Source: Polytrichum commune
Taxonomy: Eukaryota; Streptophyta; Polytrichopsida; Polytrichales; Polytrichaceae
Reading direction: 5' to 3'
Assembly (NCBI GenBank): GCA_950295325.1
Contig: OX485807.1
Coordinates: 7,901,001 to 7,965,000 of the forward strand
DNA length: 64,000 nucleotides
Below are positions 46,301-59,681 of this stretch, in pieces; within the stretch, counting starts at the first letter, position 1; the number at the start of each line of letters is the position of its first letter. The notes beneath the pieces were generated by a model. That model was not told the DNA's origin. It saw only the letters and a list, made by a program, of their open reading frames with translations, and did not search any database. The position numbers were made by a program, and so were the translations under genes.

Positions 46301-49168
46301 TACAGTGCCTGCAAGCCAGTTGAATCTTTAATCAATATTTGATGTTAACCCCTAAGGGTCCACGCCCAATTTCCCTCGAATCTGCCCAAAAAATGTGACC
46401 TCAATTTAAGCAACCGTAATTGTTAGATGTAAAGTTATTTTGACAAATCAAATTATACTGATGTTTACAAGTTAGTGGTGACTACTCAGTTTAAATTTTA
46501 AGTGTTGAAAGCCTTCTTATGTAGGACATTATATAAGGAATGTCAATAGTGGTCTTGAAGGGGCAATAATTCAAGACTTCAATCAGGGTTGGTTTTTTGA
46601 CCGAACCTCCACTCAAATCATCTCCAAATGACAAATGTTACCCTCGTTCAAAAGAGGGGCAATAAACCTACTCAATCCAACTCACAAATCTTGAAACCAT
46701 TATGTTTTGGGAAGCTTTGCAATTTGAGGCAACAATGCCACAACTATGCACCTTCCACATGGATTTACACCCACCAACACATGTCCAACCAAAAATTCCA
46801 ACGGTAGATGATTAGAATATGCTACGTTTGGGTGTCATGCAAATTTCCAAATTAATTGGGAATCAATTGCACATAGGAATCAACAAAAAAAACATGTTTA
46901 GGATATGCTATCCTTAAACTGCAAAGGTGACAAATATCAAATAGGCGTTTATGGACCGGTCTTATTGTAAACTAGTTGAGAACAAACCCTCATATTTGAA
47001 TTAATCCAAAAATAATTAACTTTGTTGAATCAAATTTATCCACGTGGCAAGACATAGCAGACCTGAACATGAACAAGGGGAGTACACTAAATATGATATT
47101 TAGTGTCATATGGTATTTAATGTCAATATGGTAATTTTTTGGATGACACTTCTTATGAATAAGTGAACAAATATTGTCATGGATGATACATGAGTTCATC
47201 CATTGGCCAAATCCCTACTTCTCTTGTTAGCAACTTGTGATGAAAATATTGTTATGGATGATTGGAATTCGGATGAAAAAACACTTGGTAAGTGACAACA
47301 CTTGCAACAGTATAAATCTCAAATCCCCCAAAATTTCTACAATGAATGACAAATAACGTTGGGTTAACATTTCGTGTTGGTGACACTATACAGCAGTTTA
47401 CAATTAGTGACACTGAATATCATATTTAGTGCAGTTGCAACATTGGAGACACCATCCGAACTGATGTCAAAGGGATCAGAACGAACTGCTCATGACGACC
47501 AAGTTATGGTTGCGTAGGACACTAAAGGTTAAAACTGAGAAATTTAGGGGTGTTAATATACAGTGTGGAGCTGTTGGCCCCGCCCACGTCTTAATTTGCA
47601 GAGATATATAAGCACATCAGTCTACAGACGGTAGGTTCGTGTGCCGGCCATCTCATGAACAGAAGATCGTGGTGTAGTCGAAGGCTTAGAAAATTAACTC
47701 CCCTTCACCCCTTGCCTCTCACAACTGACAATCAATATTGGGCCTCAGTTGTTGGATGTCAGCCTGAATCTGGTGTTGCTGGCGAATAAACAAACATGGC
47801 TGTCTTCGCCAGAGCCACATAACGTGATCATTACATTTCAGGCCCCACACAACCCACTATGACAACTGAGCATGAATCTCATGTGGGAGACTTCAACACG
47901 AGCTCTGATTAAGGTGAGCGGATCTGAAACAGGCACTCTTAGCTGTGCACCCATTTCTTGTCAGATGTGAAACACGCACTTAGTAGTGCGAGATCAATGA
48001 TCGGCGAGAACCGACAGTTAGTTAATTACAGATGAACCAGTTGAGTTTGAGAAATAACTGGTTGAAGTTCAAGACTTCAGGAGAATTACCGATCACTTTG
48101 AAGGAATTTATGGACTATACCTCAAATGAATATAGGAAAACCGAAGGATGTCAACATGTAACCGGTTGGACCTGGAAGCACTAGGATCTCAATAGATTAT
48201 GCCCAAATTTCTCCCCGATGAGTGTGTGAGATGATGTGCTAGCTAGTAATCCAAGTCATGTTCGTAGCCCCAGGATTTTCCACATAAATTTGTAGGCCGA
48301 CGTACCTGTTATCAGGTCCCCAGTAGTTGTCCAACCTGGCAGCATAGAGGCGTTGGGTGGCGTTCCCTCCCTTCGCAGTATCCACCATGCGGAAGAACTC
48401 CTCGGTGCTGTTCCAGTAATGACCAAGTCTGTCCAAAGGGAAGTCGATTCTCCAAGTGGAGCCCTGGAATGGCTCGCAGAAAACATCAGGCACACTCGTC
48501 TCCGTGGGTATGATGAACACCCGTTGCGTGAGAACTGCGTGCAGGAAGGACGATGTCATGTGGATGAGCTTGTTCCCTAACCCATTCCTCGCAGTGGCGA
48601 ACATAAACTTACACCCAGTGCTCTCACTCCGATCCACGAAGTATTTCGTCAGGTTTCCCGCGGCCAACCTGCACACTCTGTGCATGTTGGAGTATTCGCG
48701 CAACACCATGTCCCACTGTGCGTTTGACTTCACTCCTTTACCCAGTTGCTCATATAAAAGCGGCAGCTGCTCCCTGCTCTTGCAAGTATAGGCGGCCCTC
48801 CACGCCTGGAGATTCAGGTCTGTGTTTTCGGAGACATGAGCAGATGTTGATGATGATGATGATTTTAAGGCGTTTTCGGTAACCTCCCGAATAGAGTCGA
48901 GAAGGTGCTGGACGGCAGGGTCGATGTTGAGGTCTGTTCGAGAGGGATTAAACAGCGGCGAAGAAGGAGTTGCGTGCCGAGGTGAAGCCGACTTGGTCGG
49001 CTTCGTACTGGATGCGTAGGAAGATATAAACGATGTGCTGAACAGAGGCGCATCGATGTTCATCACCAAAGAAACGGCCAAGAGAATAGCGAACAAGGAG
49101 ATGGCAATGATCTTCACTGAGCTTCCTGGCGTCCATGTTACCTGACAGTCTGCGCCGGTTTTCTTCAT
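43355..49168 (-). CDS. Xyloglucan-type fucosyltransferase, GT37 family (3 exons, 586 aa)
   Basis: Exons 49168-48306, 45400-45157 and 44008-43355 join in frame to 1761 nt. GT37 enzymes add fucose from GDP-fucose to cell-wall polysaccharides or arabinogalactan proteins in the Golgi. One hydrophobic segment at about residues 18-36 is a type II signal anchor, followed by a Ser/Pro stem. Family features are GCKFMFATARNGLGNKL, FCDTEQSFYSTVTWL, VPKLFSIPSF, then the donor-site motif VGFQVR (370-375) and TGASTFGALAQVYGAVVPW. The C-terminal Cys pattern (ACTQGQ, CFQGG, CPHDY, PCLKVDTG) fits the family. Domain length is normal. Introns are 2905 and 1148 bp; the first holds two MITEs. Which polysaccharide is the acceptor cannot be told. 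Confidence 0.93.
45583..46118. mobile_element. Palindrome-ended MITE-like element in fucosyltransferase intron 1
   Basis: The left end reads TACACTATTTATGGTATTTAGTG and the right end gacactgaataacataatgggtgta. The ends match the MITE family but the interior differs, so it may be a separate subfamily or a chance pairing of two half elements. Confidence 0.5.
47083..47433. mobile_element. Palindrome-ended MITE, copy 3, in fucosyltransferase intron 1
   Basis: The left end is TACACTAAATATGATATTTAGTG and the right end CACTGAATATCATATTTAGTG. The interior is closely like copies at 28950 and 50977. Confidence 0.85.
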
Positions 49169-49186
49169 TGGAGTAGCTAGCTAAAT

Positions 49187-49720
49187 TGGAGGAGAAGTTC
49201 CTCGTTCAATGGATTCAAGGCTTGCTACTACTTACAAGGAGGAGGGATGAAAGATAAACGTGACGGGTAGGTAATGTCAAAATCTTTCTGCATCAGAAAA
49301 AAGCTTTAAGAAGCACGAACTAGTTGAGAATGGATCGTCTCAAGGAACAGAGGGTGACCATGACAACATTTACAATTCATTCCAGTTCATGAAGGCTACT
49401 CTGAGTATTCCCTTGCAGCCTATAGTATGGAGGAGGAATCTGGGCTAGAGGTGGCTAAATTCCTCGCTCAATGCATTTTCTGTTGTACCAAGGAAAAGAT
49501 TTGCTTACAAGGAGGAGGGATGAAAAATAGACATCATGATGAAGATTGTCAAAAATCGTCTGCATCAGAATTAAAAGTCATAAGAAGCATCAGACTTAAG
49601 AATGGATCATCTCAAGGAACACAGCGGACCATGGCAACATTCACAATTCTTTCCAGTTTAAAGGAGGTCACCCAGAGTAGTCTTTCCTTACAGTCGAAAA
49701 GATGAAGAAGGAATCAGCTG
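49187..49720. repeat. 273-bp tandem duplication just upstream of the fucosyltransferase start
   Basis: cttacaaggaggagggatga occurs at about 49231 and again at about 49504. The surrounding text (gctaaattcctcg-type start, ggatcrtctcaaggaaca, ttccagtt) is shared. It lies 20-550 bp 5' of the start codon at 49168, that is, in the promoter or leader. Confidence 0.85.
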
Positions 49721-50096
49721 GGCTAGAGGTTGACACTCTTCTCTGCAAGGTATCCAAGTTCAGGGCCCGATGACATAAATTCAGCAGGACAACCATAGCT
49801 CCTGAGTTGTGAGCTGGGACAAGAAGTGCTGATCCTGCATAGGGGATATTCACCCCATCCCTCGAGCTCCGCTCAACACAATTCCGCCTCCTGCGGCCTT
49901 TGAATCTCACTACCTAACTTGTCAACTTCTATCTGCTCATCACTGTTTACTATACGGAAACCAAAGAGGTAGGATCAACCCTTACGATTCCATGCTGCTT
50001 ATCACGGCCTGTGCAAACCCTACTCCACCTCATAAGTTGTGGAAACCAACCTTTCACAACCCCGACGTTGCATGTGTGTTGATGTGAGCTAGTAGC

Positions 50097-50152
<56 letters not shown>

Positions 50153-50976
50153 GAAGATGACAACAGCTACCCGGTCGGTCTGTCGGTCAACCGTTTCTAG
50201 CCCCAAGTCGCCCATCTACCAGTCCGCTCACAACGAGCCTACAACGAACACGTAGAATGTTTTCTTCACAAATTATAACCAAGGTACGACGACACTCTTT
50301 ACATCTACATTCTGAAATGAAGAGACGTGGTACTTTCTCGAATATTCTAACCACTTTATATCTGCTAGTGCATCTCCATGAGACTCTCACACCATTCATG
50401 CTCGTACACAAAATGATTGTAATCATCTGCTACAACTATCTTCTGTATGTTTATATTCTTTTCTATGCAGCTTTCCAAAGGGATAACTCCAAATTCAGTT
50501 CATGCAGCAAATTCATCCGGCGCCCACTGCCAACGCAAAAAGAGGAAAGCAGAAATTAGGAGCAACTACATACATAATGAAGGTAACTTTACGTATAACA
50601 TTGTATGGCCCTTTATGCATCAATGTAGTCATCACCAGGATGCTAGTAAAAAAACAAATTGTGCAAAATTCAGGCCGACGGAAGAAGTGGGCCGCAACAT
50701 TGAAAGCGCAATCGTGCAGCAGCACTTGACTCGTAACGCATGATGCACCCGGCCCCCCGATTCAAGCTCACTTTCTTATCGCATCAGAAGATCCAACACA
50801 TGATGTTACCATTATAAATAATGCTCCAACACCACAACATGATGAGATTTTCCCCTCCTCATCACTCTGCAATCGCATGATCCATGCATGAGTGCCTAAC
50901 GGACACAGAGAAACATGTGCACGTCGCATAACTGCGAATGCGTGGAGTCGTCGAGGCATCACTAGGTAGGAGGTAG
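49721..50976. other. Intergenic, (CT)n tract at about 50098-50149
   Basis: A pure (CT)n run of about 52 bp lies at 50098-50149. Open frames around 50450-50740 on both strands overlap and show no domain, so no gene is called. Confidence 0.45.
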
Positions 50977-51351
50977 TACACTAAATATGTTATTATAGTG
51001 TCATATGGTATTTAACGTCACTGTGGTAACTTCTCGGAGGACACGTCTTATGGAAAAGTAAACAAATATTGTCATGGCTGATGGATGAGTTCATCCATGG
51101 GCCAAAACCCTACCTTCTCTTGTCAACAACTTGTGATGAAATATTGTCATGGATGATTGAAATTCGGATGAAAATCCACTTGGTGAGTGACAATAATTGC
51201 AACAATGTAAATCTATAATCCCCCAAAATTTACAAGGAATGACAAATAATGTTGGGTTAACATTTAGTGTTGGTGACACTATACCGGGTCTTACAATCAG
51301 TATTGATCAAGACATTTAGAATTGTTGACACTAAATATGATATTTAGTGTA
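50977..51351. mobile_element. Palindrome-ended MITE, copy 4 (375 bp)
   Basis: Ends are TACACTAAATATGTTATTATAGTG and GACACTAAATATGATATTTAGTGTA. This is the clearest full copy, with both ends preserved and TA on each side. Confidence 0.87.
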
Positions 51352-51589
51352 GGTACCTAGAATCTTTTGTGTACTTCACCTCCGGAGTATGTATGGATGT
51401 ATGTGAATAGCCTTATGGTTGTTCGTACTGCGCCTAGCCTAGGGATTGTTGTTTGTAGAAAATGTTAACATCTAAATCGGGGTCAAGGACCCCGAATTTG
51501 AGAGGCTTTTGAGGTGAGTTTAGGATGAATCGACAATAAATCTTTAGTAATTAAGGTGGATTTCTATTAACAACCCCAATGGTAGGTGA

Positions 51590-52749
51590 TAGGTGTCAGG
51601 AAATGAGTTCATTATGGGGGACATTAAAGTTCCCCCCACGAACTTATAGTGGAGGTAGACTTGGGCAAGGGCAGCCGCTCGTCCAGAAATTCCAGATTTT
51701 TTGGACCCGACCGAAAATTGTTGCCAGCCCGCTCGACTTCGAAAAAACCACTGCCCTTGCATTCTTGAAGCCCACTTATCCACAAATCCCATATTGAGTG
51801 CACTTCACCTTCAAGGTCCCAAATCCAATATATATGTTCATTTTCATTGAGTAAATAAGTAATTGATTGGGATCTCATTTTCAAAATGAAACCGCCAATA
51901 AAACATGTAAATAACTTGGAAGTCAAAAATATTATAAAACCCTCATTAGCACCGAGGTTATGATTTTTGTGACTTGCCATTGAAAGGGTCTTTGTCATTC
52001 TTAAAATGGAACTAAATTTTGTTGTTTTATTTTTAGTATGTTCAGTATAATAGTCGATTTAATACCTTCTACTTTCACAAAGTATTCATATAATTTAAAC
52101 TAATTAAGTGTGATTAAATGTATTTAAGTCTAATTAATCTTGATTAATTCTAATTAAGCCCAATTAAATCAGAAAGTATGCTTACCAATTGAATTAAGCC
52201 TTATTAATGATAAAATATACTTACTGGAATTAATCATGATTAATTCATGAACTTTCTGATTTAATTGGTCTTAATTAGGATTAATCATAATTAACTAGAC
52301 TTAATTACATTCAATCACACTTACTTAGTTTAAATGCATATGAAAACTTTGTGAAAGTAGAAGGTATTAAATAAAATATTATAATATTAAAAATGTTAAA
52401 TTTAAACCATTAATTTGAGTTCCATTTTAGAATGACAAAGGCCTTTGCAATGGCAAGTCACAAAAATCATAACCTCGGTGCTAATGAGGGTTTTATAATA
52501 TTTTTGACTTCCTAGTTATTTACATGTTTTATTGGCAGTTTCATTTTGAAAATGAATGCAAGGGCAATGGTTTTTTCAAAGTCGGACGGGCGGTCAACAA
52601 TTTTCGGTCAGGTCCAAAAAATCTAGGATTTTTGGCCGGGCGGTTGCCCCTGCCTGAATCTACCTCTACTATAAGTTCATGAAGGGAGCTTTAACATACC
52701 CCGTTCATTATCTTACATCTCGGGATGTATGTAAAGTTTCGTGACACCT
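51590..52749. mobile_element. Large foldback element (arms about 500-590 bp)
   Basis: The left arm (51590-52177) and right arm (52251-52749) are inverted copies, with a loop of about 73 bp. Paired landmarks include AGGTGTCA with TGACACCT, cgaacttatagtgg with its inverse, agcaccgaggttatga, and taccttctactttcacaaag. The left arm has an extra stretch of about 75-120 bp near 51775-51850. The loop-proximal part is made of taattaag/cttaatta motifs. No coding capacity. Confidence 0.88.
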
Positions 52750-53576
52750 AAGTTATTAGAGGGAGGGGTGAAAACGTAGAAAAACATTGTATAGTTTGTC
52801 GATTTTTATTATTAGCCAAAAGGATTCCTAGTTTGGGGTCATACAACATGATATAGGCTAATGGAACCCAGTTGAAATGAATTGACAACAAACTTGGGAA
52901 GTGCAAGTTTTATCCCCACCCCCATCCTTTATCCCCGAGCAGTAGGTGTTGTGAAGCGAAATCCTCAAGATATCATGGGCAAGGAATTTGTGGCAACCAT
53001 GCATAGGGGGTGGCAACTCTCCTCTTTAACACAACACATTGTTTGAAACACTTCTAATGTTGCTAATGGACTTTCTATTTTGTATTTTACAAAGAGGAGC
53101 AACGTGTTTGGAACGAAGACATTGCACATGCATGGAGATCCATTGAAACTATTTGTGAATGTTTGATGAAAGGTTTACACTCTTGAATGCAACTTGTAGA
53201 ACCAGTTAGAGAAAAAAAAATTCCGAAAGCAAGGGTCATCAATCAAACCTCTAGATATTTATTTTCACTTCTACAAAACTTTTAGAAACTCTTATAATTT
53301 GTAATCCTAATTTAAATGCAAATAATAATGACATTACATTATTCAACCTTGTTAGCATGTGTGATGGGCCCATGTATATGGATGAGAATATTGCTAGTTT
53401 TATCCCAATTAATTACAATCTTAGCCTGAATGTGGGTAATGGCCCTTGTGTGGGAACAAGCAACTATGGCCAAGGAGCCACCAATGTCAAAAGTAACCGG
53501 TTATAGAGATTCATGGCTAGGCTCATCCTTTGCATGTAGGGATCCTAGTGCCTTTTGGCGGACAACTACACTAAAA
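52750..53576. other. Intergenic, no gene seen
   Basis: Only short frames. No repeat or domain recognised. Confidence 0.4.
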
Positions 53577-53876
53577 AGGATATTCAGTGTTTGAATATAT
53601 CAAATGTTGTTACCACCCTACCCAGCTCAACAACATTTTTCAATTCCTTGGCAACTATTGCTATTCCCTACTGCCACCTCCCTTCTCCTTTTATCATTGT
53701 TAAATTTTTTTCATATCCTCACTAACACTAAATTCAATTATGTAACTTCCACATATTATCATAATTGACATTTAGTGTACGAGTTTACATTTAATGTTAC
53801 TTACTTTCATAGGGTTATTGACATTTGGTGTATGCGTTCATATCTGGTGTATCAAAATAAATATCATTTTAGTGTA
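53577..53876. mobile_element. MITE of the second family, copy 2 (300 bp)
   Basis: Ends are TACACTAAAAAGGATATTCAG and AATATCATTTTAGTGTA. The interior matches 25371-25644. Confidence 0.78.
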
Positions 53877-53887
53877 GTGGCATCACA

Positions 53888-54043
53888 AGTTGCTCACAAG
53901 AGAAAATAGGGTTTTGACCAATGGATGAACTCATCCATCATCCATGGCAGTAATTGTGACCTTATTCATAAGAAGTGTCATCCAGAAAATTACCATAGGG
54001 ACACTAAATACCATACGATACTAAATAACATATTTAGTATAGT
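53888..54043. mobile_element. Half copy of the palindrome-ended MITE
   Basis: caatggatgaactcatccat and the right end ctaaataacatatttagtat match one half of the main family. It directly follows the second-family element. Confidence 0.72.
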
Positions 54044-55062
54044 TTTCGTATTCAAATTTGCATTTGGATAAATGCATGTAATGAGTTACTATAGCGAGTT
54101 AGATGATGTACCAAAGTATGTTTGGCTTGGTAGTTTTCATATTCAACTTTGTGTCTTGATATATGTAAGATATGTAAGTGTTATTTGGTTTTGTTTCAAG
54201 TTCTCCAAGTTCTACAAATTACACTTACATAAAAAAATATTGTGTTGCATTTGCAAATCTACGATGAAACACCTGCAAAAATCGGATTATACCATCGCAT
54301 GTGACATTGCTTGCCCCTAGTATTTGTTGTTCACCTTGTCCCACATGCAAGATTATAATATTGGACTATATGGCAATTCAATAAATTAAAATTAAGGACA
54401 CCAAGGTAACTGCATGTCATAATACAAAGAAAGTCACAGGCACCTTCACTTACGTGTAACCACAAAATAGTTTGACATTGGAGATCAAATAATAACACTC
54501 TAGCTAGACTTAAAATATGCATAATGCGTTTAGGCATTTTTATAAACCAAATCATTCATAACCCTCAATTCTCAAACTGTGAAGACAAATTGACTCCGAA
54601 GATGAAGTCAAGGCACCACCACTTTCATCATCGGCTTGGAAGCCTTCCAACTACATGATGGATCAATTAAGTTGTAGCTACTCACCCTTAATGACTGTTG
54701 GGAACAACTACACCATGAAATATTATAAGAGATTTATTCATTGACATCTTTGAAAACACGAACACAATTGTGCAACAAATTGGATTACATGTCTTCAAAA
54801 TCGTAATTTTAATCCTTAAAACATAATCCCTTGCGCTTAAAGCCAACACTATCCGTACATGTACTTCACAACTCCAAAAAAAAAACTCTTTTTATGCATA
54901 CTTTTGCATGACTCTTGAAAGTGTTGATGAAGTTACCATTGTCTCAAGATTTATGAAATGCTTCTACTTCTTTTGTTGGTTGCACAACATATAAACAATG
55001 TGTGTTAAATTTGCAAAGCAATAATGTTTTACAACAACAACAAAAATTGATTAATTGGAGGA

Positions 55063-55093
<31 letters not shown>

Positions 55094-58000
55094 AGTATTT
55101 CAAGGGAAATGGAGATTAATGTGCAAGAATGAAAGCATCGGAGCATCCGAGAACAATATCCTCAATTGGTAGTCATTAACTTGTTCATGAGAATATTAAA
55201 ACAAGAGAGATTAACGTATAAATTCAATCAAACTGCACTTCTCTTCATAGCTAAATTACACAAATACGTATTTTTCTTCCACCTCAACTTATATCATTAC
55301 ATTATCAATACACATACATTTTGCACCCGATTGTGTAATGATGGTGTAATGATATAAGATTGTCATTCAAAAGCATGTATTATTCATAAACAATGTTGAC
55401 ATTATGGATGTAATGTTTTGCAAATTTGATATACAAACATGTTTAATCAATTGTGAACTTGTTACTAGATTAATCATAATCAATATGATAAAATTTCTAA
55501 TATCAATAGAATAGTTATCCAAAAATATTACGCATATAATTCACATCCAAATATATATTGATTGTGTAGAATTCTATAATGATACAAGTGTACTTGACTA
55601 GCTCTACTTGCTCCTCGGGTTGACCGTATCGTAATGACTAAGATAATCATCCGGACTAGATGATTAGAATTACTAACTCTACTAGTGATCCGCTAACATT
55701 CTTCTTTTAAGTACCCAATTGTGGCTTTCGTCTTGTTGATGACCGGATGCCTTCGAGAAGCTCCTCTACCTTGTATCTCTAGTGATGAATCCTTTCATAC
55801 CGTTTGAAGGGTCTCTTGTCTTGATATCTCTTCAAGTGGTTCTCTTTTAATCTTGTTCTTAATCCTTGATTAGCTAGCTTCCTTCGTGTTGTAGAGGTCT
55901 TCATGTGTCGTAGTTGTCCCTTTTAACTCAAGGGTTACTTCTTGTACTTGAGATCATAACTACTTCTTCATATGTGTCAAATGTCTTCATATGTCGTAAT
56001 TGTCTTCTTCTCTTCTTTTGGGTTTTCAATTGTAGTGATAGAAATCTCCTATATTTAATTCATATCAAGTTCCTTCTCCTAATTTTCTTGTGCTAGGCAC
56101 CAAGTACCCCCGGATCCTTGGTATCGTTGGAGTCTCAAGTAACTCTACTACGCTAAGTATCTTCTTTGGGTAACTAGGTAACTTTCTTTAATTAGTCAAG
56201 TAATTGTCTTCTAATGTCCAAGTATCTTTCTTCAATTACTCAAGAAACCTCTCTTGAGTAACTTTCTTCGAGTATCCTAATGGTCGTAAGTTTCTTCAAG
56301 TCGCCGAGTACCGAGTAACAAGTAACTTTTTCTTCAAGTGACAAGTATCCACGTAACACGTAACTTTCTTCAAGTATTCAAATAATCTTCTTCAAGTGGC
56401 CAAGCGACCGTCTTCATTGTATCCAAACAACCTTCTACAAGTGTCCAAGTGTCCTTCTTCAATTGGCCAAGCAACCATTTCGCGCTTCTTTCCAATACTC
56501 TTTCTTCTTTCTAGTTCTCGAATTGTCAATCCTATAACAAATTATGGATTCGCCACTATCTCATATGCAATTTTTTTAGCACAGTTGTAATATATTTTAG
56601 TTACATATGTAATTAGACAATGCATGTTTTTAGTACAGCCACATTATAATTTAGTTTGGTCTATAATTAGAGTTGTATATTTTTAGCTCAATCACACCAC
56701 ATCTCAATATCGGTTATAATCAGACACAATATACTTTTAGCACACACACATATATATATATATATATAATTGGATGTATTGTATTTTTAGCATACTCCTA
56801 ATATAACCAATTAATGGTTAAAGTAATATCATCATGTAATCAAATCAAAGTGAATAAAGAACTCATCGCATTTCATTCATTGTTCATAACTAACCATATT
56901 ATATTCCAAAGATATTAAAGTTGTGATTCATTAACTTCTTAGATATTGTAAGGTATATAAAGTTCATTGATACTTAGTGATAGCTGCTTATATTGTAGAA
57001 TAATAACATACTTGTAATTGAAATGATTTGATCACGGGGTTCTTCCAAATTATCAATTACCAAGCAACTTTCTTGTATTAAGATAATTATGAGATAGGAA
57101 GAACGAGAAGAATTATGTGAAGGTTAGTTTTCATGCAATAGTTGTCCGCATACAATTTTGCATTCATCACCTCTCTTTCTCTTTCTATTTTATAGTTGCC
57201 TTGTATATCAACCAATCTTCTCAAATCTATAATCTCTCAATTTCAATTGTTAACACTCATACGTAGAACCTTTCAAGTCTCACTTATTTTTGTAATAATC
57301 ACTTCGACGTAACTCCTATCCACTTTTGTGTCTATTCTCACCTCATGTGAGTATCTATGATCTCTCAACACTTACATAATTGCATTTCATGACCTTACAA
57401 TTCTCTCGTCATATGTTTGACTTCAAAAGCCACTCCTTACATAATTGCCTCTTAATTTCTATGTGAAGTTTTCCAAATCAATTTGCTACATAAGCTACAT
57501 CTTTTTAACTTATGTATCTATCTCACTTCATGTGAATTGCTATAAAACATCTCAAGTTGCATTCACAATTTCTCAACTTAACTATGCCTAAGCTAAAATT
57601 TTACTTTGTCTCTACCTTGGATAACTATGAAGAAGGCTGAGCTTGAAGCTTGTACATTCCAAAATGGTAAAGATACAAAGGACCTAGCTCTCGTGTAGCC
57701 TCCTGTTGTGAACAAGGTAAGGTATTTTATTTCTAAGCCTAACTCTATATATAGTGAAAAGAGGTGCCTAACACGTGTCCCTCTCTTATATTACCTTATT
57801 TTACTATTTTTCTAAGAAGATGAAGTTAACTCTTCCAGATTCCTCAAAGAAGGCACATATAATCCTCATCTTCTTTTACATTCAAGATGTATCAGATTAT
57901 GTTCTAAAATCTACCTTTCACTATCTAGGTTTTGAGGGCTTTCCAAGGATAACCCAAGAAGTCATTCCTTGGCCCTTGCTTACTTCCACCTCCGGTTGCT

Positions 58001-58955
58001 CACCTATGTGGCCTAGGTGAGTATCAATCACCATAGGGTTCCCTAATCCTAAGTGGCTTGCTAGGTGGCTTACTAATTAATCAAATGATCTCACTAGTAT
58101 TTACATGCCTCCTACATAGTCTACTAGTCTAAATTAGCTTACTCATTGCGGCCAATCAACTTTGCCGATTAGGTTCAAGTCTCCGCCCCCCTCCCTTAAA
58201 GCTTATTACATAATGCTTCTCATGTGGCGATTACGGTGATTCTCCCCTTTTGTCGTTGAGATGGTGGTGAACATTTACCCTCCCCAGTGAATAGATCTTG
58301 TCCTCACACAATCTCTTATCTGTCTCACTCTTGCAGGCAACTTGGAAGTTGCATAAAGTTGATATGTGCGCATTTGCCATTCCACGTGATTTTCTTGACC
58401 CTCAGCCCGTGTGTTTGCACATAATTGGTATGTGGCTTAATTGGCATGATATCCCTTGAAAACTCCTCCGAGCTAATTTCTAGGAAATCTTGGAAATAAT
58501 ATGACGGAGCCATCTGAACCGTCCAGAAAATGGGTTAAAACGGCCCGTGATATATACTCCTCGCCATGTGAATAATCGAAATACTCCTCGCCTGTGATAT
58601 ATACGACCTGTGACATATACGGCACGTGATATATCACCTTTAAATATAATATATGGGGTTGAGATCCTAGTGCTTGCAAGACTAATATACCGGGTATCTG
58701 GTGACCCTGGCGCTGCGCCGAGCTCTCTGTGACTGCTCCGCTCCGAGCTCTGCTTGGCCGCCTTGCTGGCTCCTTCTGTTGCCCCAACCGGTTCGTCTGT
58801 AATTAGCGGCCGGTTTTTCTTTAACTGGCTGTCGGAACCTGTCAACTGAACTGGTTCATGTGTAACTAATCTGCCACTTATTTTCCAACTCAACCTGAAC
58901 CGGTTCATCTGTAACTAATCTGCCGGTTCTGCTTGACGTTGAAAAACAACTCTTA
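54044..58955. other. Long AT-rich stretch, no gene seen
   Basis: Simple sequence occurs at about 55064-55092 (AT then AG) and 56745-56770 (AT). Around 56240-56480 there are many ttcttcaagtr-type motifs. At 58785-58930 a unit containing accggttcatctgtaactaa is repeated about three times. None of the open frames shows a domain. Confidence 0.45.
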
Positions 58956-59681
58956 GGGCCACTTCACACACGAGCCAAGAGCCGTGACCTTTGAATTGTG
59001 AGAGCCCAAAAGAAAGTGTCCAAAGGCCGTCCCAACACACCTCCAACATCATGTAGTGTGGTCACGGACCCTCAAGTGTAGTGTGAAGTCATATATGACC
59101 GGGCCCTCAATCAAATGCTATTTCAATGAATTTCTAATCATGCAGATTCTCACGCTTGATAAAATAGAATAAATCAACGGTTGTGAGCATTCGGAGTGCC
59201 ATGGTCTCCCGGTTTTGTATTAGGCCTACCTCCAAGAGGTGTTTTTTGAGAATAGTCCAAGTGACCATGAAACACGATCCATTCGATGCCATGTAGGAAT
59301 CCATGTGGACTTTACATCAGAGCCCTACGTTGGGTGCCCATACCCATGCCCATGCCCATACCCACCCATGCCCATGGGTTTTGGGTTTTGGGTGGGCATG
59401 GGTGCAATATTATTGTTCATGGGTGGGCATGGGTGCGCACATGTCATGCTATGGGTGGGCATGGGTGGGCATAGGTCACTGCTGATGGGCATGGTCTGGG
59501 TATGGGTGCAATTAAAAAGGAAAATGTTGGGCTCTGCTTTACATCCATCGTGCAGCCACATACTCCGTTGGTTCCTCAAGCGTAGTGTGAAGCGAACTTG
59601 GACCGGCTCCGCCCTTTCCACCAATGAGAGTGCTTGAAGTGTAATGGTCCCGGGCTCTCAGTCTCGTGTGTGAAGTGGCCC
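58956..59681. mobile_element. PIF/Harbinger-like non-autonomous element (726 bp), TTA target duplication
   Basis: The left terminus is GGGCCACTTCACACACGAG and the right terminus its inverse CTCGTGTGTGAAGTGGCCC. TTA flanks both sides (58953-58955 and 59682-59684). A 3-bp TTA/TAA duplication is the Harbinger signature. No transposase inside. It contains a tract of catgggtgggcatggg-like repeats at about 59337-59475. Confidence 0.85.

Noticed and set aside
58473-58908. 142-codon minus-strand frame with repeated ISRAVYVTGR-like text
   Set aside because: The frame follows short repeats (gtgatatatac units and accggttca units) and has no gene-like support.
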